Assembly: GCA_009778055.1 (NCBI GenBank)
Contig: WRKN01000129.1
Span: forward strand, 1-7,113
Source of the DNA: Synergistaceae bacterium
GTDB lineage: Bacteria; Synergistota; Synergistia; Synergistales; Aminobacteriaceae
DNA length: 7,113 nucleotides
Direction: 5' to 3'
Shown: piece after piece, positions 1 to 5,811 of the stretch
How the letters are laid out: every line of letters begins with the position of its first letter
Numbering within the stretch: the stretch's first letter is position 1
The notes under the pieces: generated by a model
Seen by the model: only the letters and a program-made list of their open reading frames with translations
Database searches by the model: none
What the model was told of the DNA's origin: nothing
Translations under genes and position numbers: made by a program

Positions 1-1884
1 GGCTGCGGCTCCAGAGAGGCCGTCATCGCGGCGGTTTTTCACATGGTCAATCACTCCATCTTTAAAGGGAGCCTCTTCCTGGTCGCCGGCATGGTTGACC
101 ACTCCACGGGCACACGCGACATGAGGCTCCTGCGCGGCCTTTCAAAGGCCATGCCGGTCACGTCTGCGCTGGCCTTCTGCGGCGCTTTCGCCATGGCGGG
201 GGTGTACCCGTTCAACGGCTTCCTGAGCAAGGAGATGCTTTATGAAAATTCGCTCCTGGCGGCGCGCGGCAGCCTGGCCATACTCGGCCCCTTTGCCTGG
301 CTGTTCCCTGTCCTTGCCGTAGTGGGCTGCATCTTTACGTTTTTAGACTGCATGATGATCGTGTTCAGGTTTTTTTACGGCGGCCCGTTGACCGACAAGT
401 CCCCTCGGCCCCCTCATGAACCGGCGAAGATGATGCTCATACCCAGCGCAATCCTCGCCTCGGGCACGATTCTGGCCGCGCTGTTCGCCAACCCCCTGGC
501 GGAGGCCCTGCTGATCCCCGCGGCCGACGCCGTCACCGGGACAAGCGGCGAGTTCCACATCTCGTACTGGCACGGTTTCAACACGCCTTTCATCATGACG
601 GCCATAACCACCGCCGCCGGAGTTTACCTTTATCTCAAACTCGACCGGATTCACGACCTTTTCCACCGCACCCCCGTTATTTTGTCCGGCAATAAAATTT
701 ACGATTGGCTTATCTCGGACAACGCCCTCGCGAACGGCGCGAACCGCGTCACCAACTCCTACATGACCGGGCGGCTGCAAAACTACGTGCGGTTTACCTG
801 CGTTTCCTTCATCCTGGCCGTCGCCGCCGTGTTGGGGTTCAAGGGAGCGTTTGTGCTTAATTTCTCCGACCTGGCTCCCGTGGGAGTACATGAAATAACC
901 TGGCTCACCGCGATGGCCGCCGCGACGGGCATCGTCGTGAAAAGCAAAAAACGCGCGGTCTCGGTGCTCTCTTTGGGGCTGGTCGGGTACGGCGTGGCTT
1001 TTTTATTCGTGCTTTTCAGCGCCCCGGATCTCGCGCTTACCCAGCTTGTGGTCGAGACCGTGTCGATCGTTTTGTTTTTCCTGGCGTTCAGATACCTTCC
1101 CCCCGACTGCGAAGAAAAAGAAGGGGAAAAAGCCCCCTCGCCGGACAAAGCGGTCAACCTCGCCATTTCCATCGCAATGGGCGCGGCGGTGACCACAATC
1201 GCCCTAGTTGGGCACGGCAGCAAGATGTTCGACACCATTTCAAATTTCTACATTGAAAACTCCAGACTCTTGGGCGGCGGGAGCAACGTCGTCAACGTCC
1301 TTCTCGTCGATTTTCGCGCCTTGGACACAATGGGGGAAATCTCGGTCATCTCAGTCGCCGCCATCGGCGTCTTTGCCCTGATATCGCTGACCGTCGGGGG
1401 GGATGCTAAAAGCCAGCCGGCGGCGTCCGCCCGTCGGAAAATGCAGGGCAGCGGCGTCGTCATCAACACCGTGCTGCGCCCGCTTACCTTTTTTATCCTC
1501 ATGTTTTCCTTTTACCTTCTCTGGAACGGGCACAACGCCCCGGGCGGCGGCTTTATAGCGGGGCTCATGACGGCGGCCGGTATTGTGCTGCTCTATGTAA
1601 ACCACGGCTCCGACTTCATCCGTAAAAACCTGCCCTTTGACTTCAAGTACCTGGTGGGGCTCGGTCTGGCCTGCTCCATGTCCTGCGGTCTTGGAGCCCT
1701 GTTATTTGGTTATCCCTTTCTTACTCAGACCTTCGGCCGCGTGCATTTTCCGCATTTAGGCGAAATTGAGCTCGCCACCGCGCTGATTTTTGACCTTGGG
1801 GTTTATCTGGTGGTAACAGGCGGCTGCCTAACGATCATCACCGGCATAGGGCAGAGCGGCGAACCAAAAGAGGAGGCGCTCTGA
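1..1884 (+). CDS. mrpA: Mrp-type Na+/H+ antiporter subunit A with fused subunit B, 5'-truncated by the window edge
   Basis: Integral membrane subunit of the multisubunit Mrp cation/proton antiporter. The frame is open from base 1, so the start lies upstream; 627 residues are visible. In order: the end of the complex-I-like antiporter domain (residues 1 to about 240), with the TM8-type lysine in HSIFKGSLF (K22) and the GFLSKE motif (K77/E78); an MbhD/DUF4040-like part with FSAPDLALTQLVVET (339-353); an MbhE-like part with VNVLLVDFRALDTMGEI (431-447); and a complete MnhB/MrpB domain from about 481 with GHNAPGGGF (510-518). By comparison with full-length MrpA, roughly 280 N-terminal residues are missing. 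MrpB is a separate gene in Bacillus but fused to A in PhaAB-type operons. No ribosome binding site precedes the internal ATG at 1441, which supports a true fusion. The retained antiporter domain argues for Mrp rather than an Mbh hydrogenase module. The stop overlaps the mrpC start by one base. Confidence 0.93.
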   Translation, partial: GCGSREAVIAAVFHMVNHSIFKGSLFLVAGMVDHSTGTRDMRLLRGLSKAMPVTSALAFCGAFAMAGVYPFNGFLSKEMLYENSLLAARGSLAILGPFAWLFPVLAVVGCIFTFLDCMMIVFRFFYGGPLTDKSPRPPHEPAKMMLIPSAILASGTILAALFANPLAEALLIPAADAVTGTSGEFHISYWHGFNTPFIMTAITTAAGVYLYLKLDRIHDLFHRTPVILSGNKIYDWLISDNALANGANRVTNSYMTGRLQNYVRFTCVSFILAVAAVLGFKGAFVLNFSDLAPVGVHEITWLTAMAAATGIVVKSKKRAVSVLSLGLVGYGVAFLFVLFSAPDLALTQLVVETVSIVLFFLAFRYLPPDCEEKEGEKAPSPDKAVNLAISIAMGAAVTTIALVGHGSKMFDTISNFYIENSRLLGGGSNVVNVLLVDFRALDTMGEISVISVAAIGVFALISLTVGGDAKSQPAASARRKMQGSGVVINTVLRPLTFFILMFSFYLLWNGHNAPGGGFIAGLMTAAGIVLLYVNHGSDFIRKNLPFDFKYLVGLGLACSMSCGLGALLFGYPFLTQTFGRVHFPHLGEIELATALIFDLGVYLVVTGGCLTIITGIGQSGEPKEEAL

Positions 1885-2216
1885 TGGAGGCGCTGATGGC
1901 TGTCGTGACCGGCTTCATATTTGCCGCCGGGACGTATATGCTCCTCAGCCGCTCACTGCTGCGCATCCTGTTCGGCACGTCGCTGCTCACCCACGGCGCG
2001 CTCCTTCTGCTCATCACGATGGGCAAACTCAAACGCGGCGAAGCGCCGGTTCTGCGCGAGAGCGCAATCGCGTATGCCGACCCCCTTCCCCAGGCAATGA
2101 TACTGACGGCAATTGTCATTGGCTTCGCGCTCACCGCGCTGATCATTGTTTTCAGCTTCCGGGCGTATCAGACCCTCGGCACAGACGACACCGAAGATTT
2201 GAAAGGCATGGAATAA
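1884..2216 (+). CDS. mrpC: Mrp-type Na+/H+ antiporter subunit C (NuoK-like)
   Basis: Small membrane subunit of the Mrp antiporter, homologous to complex I NuoK. The 110 residues match the usual MrpC length. Three hydrophobic helices lie at about 4-22, 26-47 and 70-93. Family signatures include LLSRSLLRILFG (20-31), MGKLKRG (46-52) and the strongly conserved DPLPQAMILTAIVIGF (66-81). The C-terminal 12 or so residues are acidic and cytoplasmic-looking. The start ATG at 1884 shares its A with the mrpA-B stop codon (TGATG). AGGAGG at 1871-1876 sits 7 nt upstream, which fits translational coupling and fixes this start over the in-frame ATG at 1896. It is co-transcribed with mrpA-B and mrpD. Confidence 0.96.
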   Translation: MEALMAVVTGFIFAAGTYMLLSRSLLRILFGTSLLTHGALLLLITMGKLKRGEAPVLRESAIAYADPLPQAMILTAIVIGFALTALIIVFSFRAYQTLGTDDTEDLKGME

Positions 2217-2217
2217 G

Positions 2218-3717
2218 ATGAGCGTCAATCAGGTCTTGACACCGATTCTGATCCCCTGGGTTACCGGTGTCATACTGATTTTCTTCTATAAAAACGTTCG
2301 GGCGCAGCGGTTATTGAGCGGATTTTCCGCTCTCTTGGCGCTGGTGAACGCCGTATATCTCCTGCGTACCGTGTCCGCAAAGGGAACCATTGTATATTGG
2401 GCCGGAAACTGGGCGCCGCCGTTCGGCATCACACTGGCGGCGGATTTACTCGCGGCGTTGTTTGTGCTTACGGCTTCGCTTGCGGGGGCGGCGGTTATTT
2501 TTTATTCGTTCAGGCTGGTTGACGAACATCGCGAGCGCCATTTCTATTACTTTCTGGTGCAGATGCTCCTGGTCGGCGTGAACGGCGCTTTCCTCACCGG
2601 AGACATTTTCAATCTATACGTATTCTTCGAGATATTCCTCATTTCCTCTTACGTGCTGATGGCAATCGGCTCCACAAAGGGACAGCTCAGGGAAACATAC
2701 AAATATGTCCTGCTCAACGTCCTGACGTCAATCTTGTTCCTCGTCGGGACGGCGCTTTTGTACGGCGTTGCCGGCACTCTCAACATGGCAGACCTCGCGC
2801 GCAAGCTGCCGCAGGCGGAGAATCAGGGGATTATATCCCTCGTCGCGGTGATTTTCATCGTCGTCTTTTGCGGCAAAGCGGCGATATTTCCGCTTTTCTA
2901 CTGGCTGCCGCAGTCCTACGTAGAGCCGCCGGCGGCGGTTTCCGCCCTTTTCGGCGGGCTGCTGACCAAAGTCGGCGTATACTGCATGATCCGTGTCTTC
3001 ACGCTGATGTTCACGGGCGACCCCGCTTTTACAAACGGCCTGCTTTTCGCGCTGGGCGTCTCCACCATGTTTCTGGGCGGGCTTGGGGCCATCGCGCAGT
3101 ATAATTTCAAGCGTATCCTCTCCTACCACATCGTCAGCCAGGTCGGCTATATGGTTATGGGCCTTGCCATCAACAGCACCGCCGCACTCATGGCGGCCAT
3201 TTATTTCGCGCTGCACAACATCGTGGTAAAATCCGCCCTTTTCCTTTTCGCCGGGGTCACGGAGGAAATCACCGGCACAAACGACCTCAAGCGGATGGGA
3301 GGGCTTTTGCTCCGTTATCCGCTTCTGGGCTGGGGCTTCTTTCTGGGAGGCGTCTCCCTGGCGGGCGTGCCGCCGTTGTCGGGTTTCTTCGCGAAGCTGC
3401 TGATGCTGTCGGGGGCCTTGGAGGCGGGAAATTACTGGGCGATGTTTTTCACGCTGGCCGTAGGGTTTCTGACTCTGTTTTCGATGATGAAAATATTCAT
3501 CTACTGTTACTGGGGGCAGGAAAAGCCGGTGCGTCAGGAGGCCCTCGAGCCTTCCTTCGACTACCGGCGATTTATGCTTCCCTGCCTGTTTTTGGTGCTG
3601 GTTTCCATTATGATGGGTCTGTGCGCGGAGGGAGTAACAGGAATAATCCGGCGCGCGGCGGAAGAGCTTCGCAGCCCGGAGCTTTATATCCGCGCGGTGC
3701 TGGGGCCTTATAATTGA
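2218..3717 (+). CDS. mrpD: Mrp-type Na+/H+ antiporter subunit D
   Basis: Complex-I-like (NuoL/M/N family) antiporter subunit of the Mrp complex, thought to carry protons through a chain of buried charged residues. Full length at 499 residues, polytopic, with the Proton_antipo_M domain at about 127-420. The key residues of the family are visible: E138 in FFEIF (TM5), K220 in FCGKAAIFPLFYWLP (TM7), K251 in LLTKVGVY (TM8), H333 and K338 in HNIVVKSALF, and K393 in SGFFAKLLM (TM12). These line up within one residue of the essential Glu/Lys positions known in Bacillus MrpD, so the subunit looks functional. It starts one base after the mrpC stop. A weak AAAGG at 2202-2206 is 11 nt upstream, so coupling to mrpC is likely. 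It is the last recognisable Mrp gene here; subunits E, F and G do not follow. Confidence 0.96.
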   Translation: MSVNQVLTPILIPWVTGVILIFFYKNVRAQRLLSGFSALLALVNAVYLLRTVSAKGTIVYWAGNWAPPFGITLAADLLAALFVLTASLAGAAVIFYSFRLVDEHRERHFYYFLVQMLLVGVNGAFLTGDIFNLYVFFEIFLISSYVLMAIGSTKGQLRETYKYVLLNVLTSILFLVGTALLYGVAGTLNMADLARKLPQAENQGIISLVAVIFIVVFCGKAAIFPLFYWLPQSYVEPPAAVSALFGGLLTKVGVYCMIRVFTLMFTGDPAFTNGLLFALGVSTMFLGGLGAIAQYNFKRILSYHIVSQVGYMVMGLAINSTAALMAAIYFALHNIVVKSALFLFAGVTEEITGTNDLKRMGGLLLRYPLLGWGFFLGGVSLAGVPPLSGFFAKLLMLSGALEAGNYWAMFFTLAVGFLTLFSMMKIFIYCYWGQEKPVRQEALEPSFDYRRFMLPCLFLVLVSIMMGLCAEGVTGIIRRAAEELRSPELYIRAVLGPYN

Positions 3718-3790
3718 GCGGAGATTGTTCCCCAAAGCCCTCTTTCGTGATAAAGTTATCCTGTATCGTAAATGAAGGAGGCGCGGAAAA
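3718..3790. other. 73-nt gap after the Mrp operon
   Basis: Short spacer between mrpD and the coiled-coil gene. No convincing intrinsic terminator is visible: there is no stable stem followed by a T-run. A poor sigma70-like pair, TTGTTC (3725-3730) and GATAAA (3749-3754) with an 18-nt spacer, could give the next gene its own start, but read-through from mrpD is equally possible. The spacer ends with the strong Shine-Dalgarno AAGGAGG (3775-3781) for the next gene. Confidence 0.4.
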
Positions 3791-4183
3791 ATGATAACCC
3801 AGCAAAAAGAAGCGCCGTCGCGATTAAGCGAACGCGTATTGGGGGAAGCAAGGTCTGTTTCGTTTGTCGAGGAAAAAGTTTTTAGCTCCGAAATTAAGCG
3901 TTTAGATTCCGACTTAGGCAATATAAAAAAGTCCGTTGAAAAGCAGGACGATAAATTTACTCGTGCCATTGAAAAACTGGAAGCAAATCTGGAAGCCAAA
4001 TTCGAGAAAATCGACCAGAGATTCGAGAAAATCGAACAGAGGTTCGAGAAAATGGACCAGAGGTTCATCAAGCTGGAAGACAAGCTGGACAGCAACTTCA
4101 AGTGGCTGGTCGGTATTTACATACCTTTAACCGGAATAATTCTTGCAGCGTTTTATGCCTTTGCCACGTACATAAAGCAATAA
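3791..4183 (+). CDS. Small coiled-coil protein with a C-terminal membrane anchor, function unknown
   Basis: 130-residue protein that I do not recognise as a named gene. Residues 1-30 are polar, and about 31-104 are a long charged helix with heptad periodicity. Its core is four consecutive 7-residue units beginning at F71 (FEKIDQR, FEKIEQR, FEKMDQR, FIKLEDK). One hydrophobic helix (about 105-127, beginning WLVGIYIPLTG) ends the protein, leaving only three or so residues beyond the membrane. The shape recalls XhlA/DUF1640-like small anchored coiled coils in phages and bacteria, but that is similarity of form only. ATG 3791 is fixed by AAGGAGG at 3775-3781, 9 nt upstream. The gene follows mrpD by 73 nt on the same strand. 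Whether it belongs to the Mrp transcript or to the accessory patch downstream cannot be told. No signal peptide is seen; the protein is probably tail-anchored, with the coiled coil in the cytoplasm or periplasm. Confidence 0.8.
   Translation: MITQQKEAPSRLSERVLGEARSVSFVEEKVFSSEIKRLDSDLGNIKKSVEKQDDKFTRAIEKLEANLEAKFEKIDQRFEKIEQRFEKMDQRFIKLEDKLDSNFKWLVGIYIPLTGIILAAFYAFATYIKQ
4001..4084 (+). repeat. 21-bp in-frame tandem repeat coding for coiled-coil heptads
   Basis: Three near-identical 21-bp units lie at 4001-4021, 4022-4042 and 4043-4063. Each begins TTCGAGAAAAT and they differ from one another at one to three bases. A fourth diverged unit follows at 4064-4084 (begins TTCATCAAG). Each unit encodes one heptad, so gain or loss of a unit by slippage would lengthen or shorten the coiled coil without a frameshift. 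Confidence 0.9.
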
Positions 4184-4211
4184 ATCATTGAAACCCCGAG
4201 AAAGCAACGTA

Positions 4212-4224
4212 CGCGCAATGCGCG
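4212..4224. repeat. Perfect 6-1-6 palindrome, possibly a third REP-like hairpin
   Basis: CGCGCA at 4212-4217 and TGCGCG at 4219-4224 are exact inverted copies around a single A. On the - strand the context reads GTAAGGGCGCGCA, similar in layout to the GTAGGGGCGGCA arm of the REP-like element 37 nt away, so it may be a relative with a different stem. It could also be a chance G/C-rich palindrome. Confidence 0.45.
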
Positions 4225-4260
4225 CCCTTACAATATCCACCAACGCAGGGATCCATCGAC

Positions 4261-4352
4261 GTAGGGGCGGCAATCTGCCGCCCGTGCCGTGTTACCGGCT
4301 GTAGGAAACGGGCGGGCGGAATAGGAAACGGGCGGCAGGTTGCCGTCCCTAC
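4261..4352. repeat. REP-like element: two hairpin palindromes in inverted orientation
   Basis: A 25-nt arm (4261-4285, begins GTAGGGGCGGCA) and a 25-nt arm (4328-4352, ends CCCTAC) are inverted copies at 23 of 25 positions. Each arm is itself a hairpin: GGGCGGCA (4265-4272)/TGCCGCCC (4276-4283) with a 3-nt loop, and GGGCGGCA (4330-4337)/TGCCGTCC (4341-4348) with one G-U-type pair. The 42 nt between them include a 14-nt direct repeat, TAGGAAACGGGCGG, at 4302-4315 and 4322-4335. This is the layout of REP/BIME elements or a very small MITE. The right arm plus AAACC recurs at 5532-5561, which shows it is a dispersed repeat. No target-site duplication is visible at its edges. Confidence 0.82.
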
Positions 4353-4441
4353 AAACCATTCCACGGAAATTTCGCTCAAATATCCTTCGAGAGCGAGATG
4401 ATAAACAACCTCTAAGCGATGGGCTTTCTCCGATGACAAGC

Positions 4442-4468
4442 CTGAAATTTCCTTCTATCAAGTATAAT
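4442..4468 (+). promoter_or_regulatory. Candidate promoter of the first Rpn-type gene
   Basis: A perfect TATAAT lies at 4463-4468. The best upstream match is CTGAAA (4442-4447, 4 of 6 to the -35 consensus), with a short 15-nt spacer, so the -35 is weak. Transcription would begin around 4475, at the start of the dyad at 4477-4495 and 34 nt before the ATG. Confidence 0.45.
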
Positions 4469-4476
4469 AAACTCAG

Positions 4477-4495
4477 TTTAACGTAGACTGTTAAA
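4477..4495. promoter_or_regulatory. Dyad at the predicted transcription start (possible operator)
   Basis: TTTAAC (4477-4482) and GTTAAA (4490-4495) form an exact 6-bp inverted repeat around 7 nt. It lies just downstream of TATAAT, between the predicted start site and the Shine-Dalgarno. It could bind a dimeric regulator or form a weak leader hairpin. Part of it (4479-4490) is repeated at the 3' end of the gene. Confidence 0.35.
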
Positions 4496-4508
4496 GGGTT
4501 GTGTTCGG

Positions 4509-5492
4509 ATGTCAGGCAAAAAAATGAAAAAGAAAGCTCCCGAAGAAAAACCGCTGCTGTTTCTCAAGAACGACGTCATCTTCAAAAAAGTTTTCGGTGA
4601 CGAGAAAAACAAGGCTGTCCTCAAGGCTTTTTTAATTGCCGTGCTTGACCTGCCGCCGGAAGAGTATGATGAAATAACAATCTCCGACCCCCAGTTGAGA
4701 GTCGAATCTCCCGACGAGAAACTGGGTATATTGGACGTCTACATAAAAACCAGAGAAGGCAAGCAAATCGACGTAGAGATTCAGGTCAGGCGTACGCCTT
4801 TCATGAAAGAAAGAGCGACGGCATACACGGGTAAAATGCTTGGCGTTCAACTCAAGGCAGGCGAGGGATACGAGAAAATCAAGAAAGTGATCTCCATACT
4901 GATCCTCAGCTACAACCTCGTGGACGACAGCGAACATTTCCACAATAAATACGTGCTGTATGACCCAGTAACGGGGTCGTGTTTCACGGATATAATGGAA
5001 ATCCACACCTTGGAGCTTGAGAAAGTCCCCGCGTCTTCCTCGTCTTCGGAAGAGGACAAAAAGACGAAGCAGCAAATTTACTGGATGAACCTGATCAACG
5101 CCGAGCGTGAGGAGGAGATAGAGATGCTGGCGACAAAGGTCCCCGAGATAGGAGAGGCTTACAAGATTATGAAAAGGCTCTCGCAGGACGAAGAAATGAG
5201 GCTTTTGTACGACTCACGTGAGAAAGCCATCCGCGACGAGCAGGCCAGACTCTACGGAGCGCGCGAAGAAGGCCGTCAAGAAGGCATTGAGATAGGCATT
5301 GAGATAGGGCGTGAAGAAGCTAAGCGCAACGAGGCTGAGGTCGTCCGCAACCTTTTCAAAATGGGATTCGGCGTTGAGCAGGCGAAGCTAGCGGCGGCAA
5401 CGTTGACGGTTTCCGAGATCGAAGAGATTCAGAGGCAAACGGCCCTGGCCGATAAGCCCAAATCAACCAAACGGCGCAAGGTTCCATCATAA
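4509..5492 (+). CDS. Rpn family PD-(D/E)XK nuclease / putative transposase (PDDEXK_2 type)
   Basis: 327-residue cytoplasmic protein of the Rpn family, whose E. coli members are DNA endonucleases that stimulate RecA-independent recombination. Residues 19-45 carry the family opening LKNDVIFKKVFGDEKNK. The PD-(D/E)XK core is visible as D76 in GILDVYIK and E90-x-Q92 in IDVEIQ. Next come ERATAYTGKMLGVQLKAGEGY (101-121) and the hydrophobic strand KKVISILILSYN (125-136). A Ser/acidic linker (174-187), a charged helix and the typical G-x-E-x-G tail (REEGRQEGIEIGIEIG, about 252-267) precede a final small helical module VRNLFKMGFGVEQAKLAAATL (279-299). All catalytic positions I can place are intact. 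ATG 4509 has AAAGGG at 4493-4498, 10 nt upstream. Base composition is lower in GC than the Mrp genes, consistent with acquisition. REP-like palindromes lie on both sides. Host targets are unknown. Confidence 0.88.
   Translation: MSGKKMKKKAPEEKPLLFLKNDVIFKKVFGDEKNKAVLKAFLIAVLDLPPEEYDEITISDPQLRVESPDEKLGILDVYIKTREGKQIDVEIQVRRTPFMKERATAYTGKMLGVQLKAGEGYEKIKKVISILILSYNLVDDSEHFHNKYVLYDPVTGSCFTDIMEIHTLELEKVPASSSSSEEDKKTKQQIYWMNLINAEREEEIEMLATKVPEIGEAYKIMKRLSQDEEMRLLYDSREKAIRDEQARLYGAREEGRQEGIEIGIEIGREEAKRNEAEVVRNLFKMGFGVEQAKLAAATLTVSEIEEIQRQTALADKPKSTKRRKVPS
5283..5306 (+). repeat. Two exact 12-bp tandem units in the tail of the Rpn-type gene
   Basis: GGCATTGAGATA occurs at 5283-5294 and again at 5295-5306, coding GIEI twice (residues 259-266). 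It lies in the glycine/glutamate-rich tail and can change length without shifting the frame. Confidence 0.85.
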
Positions 5493-5498
5493 CGTAGA

Positions 5499-5561
5499 CT
5501 GCCGCCCGTTTATCCAAAAAACCTCAAACACACGGGCGGCAGGTTGCCGCCCCTACAAACC
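5499..5561. repeat. Second REP-like element, left arm shortened
   Basis: The right arm (5532-5556) matches the right arm of the first element (4328-4352) at 24 of 25 positions, and the match runs on through AAACC to 5561. It forms a perfect hairpin GGGCGGCA (5534-5541)/TGCCGCCC (5545-5552) with loop GGT. The left side keeps only the end of an arm, CTGCCGCCCGT (5499-5509), which pairs exactly over 11 bp with 5532-5542 across a 22-nt loop. The element begins 6 nt after the stop of the upstream nuclease gene and could act as a 3' stabilising or terminating hairpin, though no T-run follows. It ends next to the promoter of the next gene. Confidence 0.8.
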
Positions 5562-5562
5562 C

Positions 5563-5811
5563 CTTGATTATTCAACGCGTCCTCAATATAATTTTTTGAC
5601 AGGCGAGGGGCGGCGAGATATTTGAAACGGGAAACTCCACAGATATTTGACCTGATTCTGAAACGGCTATTGAGGTTATCGGCAGGGGCTGTTATCCAAT
5701 TTGTCAACGGCCTGTTCGGCACAGAGCACCCTACGGACAGTACTGTCGAGTACCCGAACACCGAACACGTATCGCGGAAGCTCCGGCGGCTTATGCCCGA
5801 CATAGTCATTG
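5563..5811 (+). repeat. Duplicated promoter-plus-gene unit, copy 1 (matches 6864-7113)
   Basis: Sequence from CTTGATTATTCA at 5563 onward is repeated at 6864 with an offset of 1301, rising to 1302 after a one-base insertion in the second copy. The non-coding 59 nt differ by 5 substitutions plus the insertion; the first 189 coding bases differ by 13 substitutions. The similarity stops near 5563, at the end of the REP-like element. Its right limit is unknown because the window ends inside copy 2. Confidence 0.93.
5564..5592 (+). promoter_or_regulatory. Sigma70-type promoter of the second Rpn-like gene
   Basis: TTGATT (5564-5569) and a perfect TATAAT (5587-5592) are separated by exactly 17 nt. 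Transcription would start near 5599, giving a leader of about 23 nt before the TTG start at 5622. Both hexamers and the spacing are unchanged in the duplicate at 6865-6893 although neighbouring bases differ, which supports a real function. A further TTGACA at 5596-5601 is also conserved but its matching -10 would overlap the start codon. Confidence 0.72.

Larger units (their letters stand above)
4184..4508. other. 325-nt intergenic region with REP-like palindromes and the leader of the next gene
   Basis: No gene is supported here. The left part holds a short perfect palindrome (4212-4224) and a pair of inverted REP-like hairpins (4261-4352). The middle (about 4353-4440) shows nothing recognisable. 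The right end holds a TATAAT hexamer (4463-4468), a dyad (4477-4495) and the Shine-Dalgarno of the nuclease gene at 4509. The open frames that cross it on the - strand read through the G/C-rich repeats and have no ribosome binding site or family resemblance. Confidence 0.6.
4479..5501. repeat. 12-bp direct repeats bracketing the first Rpn-type gene
   Basis: TAACGTAGACTG occurs exactly at 4479-4490, in the leader, and at 5490-5501, where its TAA is the stop codon of the gene. The copies enclose the coding region almost exactly. They may be a target duplication, a recombination scar or coincidence; 12-bp matches are not rare in a window this long. Confidence 0.5.

Noticed and set aside
343..1605. 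Several open frames on the - strand opposite mrpA-B
   Set aside because: G/C-rich third positions of the real gene leave antisense frames open. The predicted peptides are low-complexity and have no membrane or domain pattern.
4001..4084. Possible CRISPR array from regularly spaced repeats
   Set aside because: The 21-bp units are contiguous with no spacers and are in frame within a coding region.
2728..4101. Long open frame (457 codons) on the - strand
   Set aside because: It is antisense to mrpD and the coiled-coil gene. It has no ribosome binding site or family resemblance, its composition mirrors the coding strand, and its repetitive N-terminus is the antisense of the 21-bp tandem repeat.
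4185..4461. Two overlapping - strand open frames of about 80 codons
   Set aside because: They read through the REP-like hairpins, overlap each other in different frames and lack a Shine-Dalgarno. Dispersed repeats often produce such spurious frames.
5499..5556. Intrinsic terminator after the first Rpn-type gene
   Set aside because: The 11-bp stem is stable but has a 22-nt loop and no downstream T-run. The shared sequence with 4328-4357 marks it as a dispersed repeat first.
4261..5561. Composite transposon or IS bounded by the REP-like elements
   Set aside because: There is no DDE, HUH or serine/tyrosine recombinase gene between them, no target-site duplication at the outer edges, and the second element has an incomplete left arm.
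5510..5809. - strand open frame that recurs at 6905-7111
   Set aside because: Its recurrence is explained by the duplicated unit. The + strand frame carries the silent-site substitution bias, so the antisense frame is a shadow.
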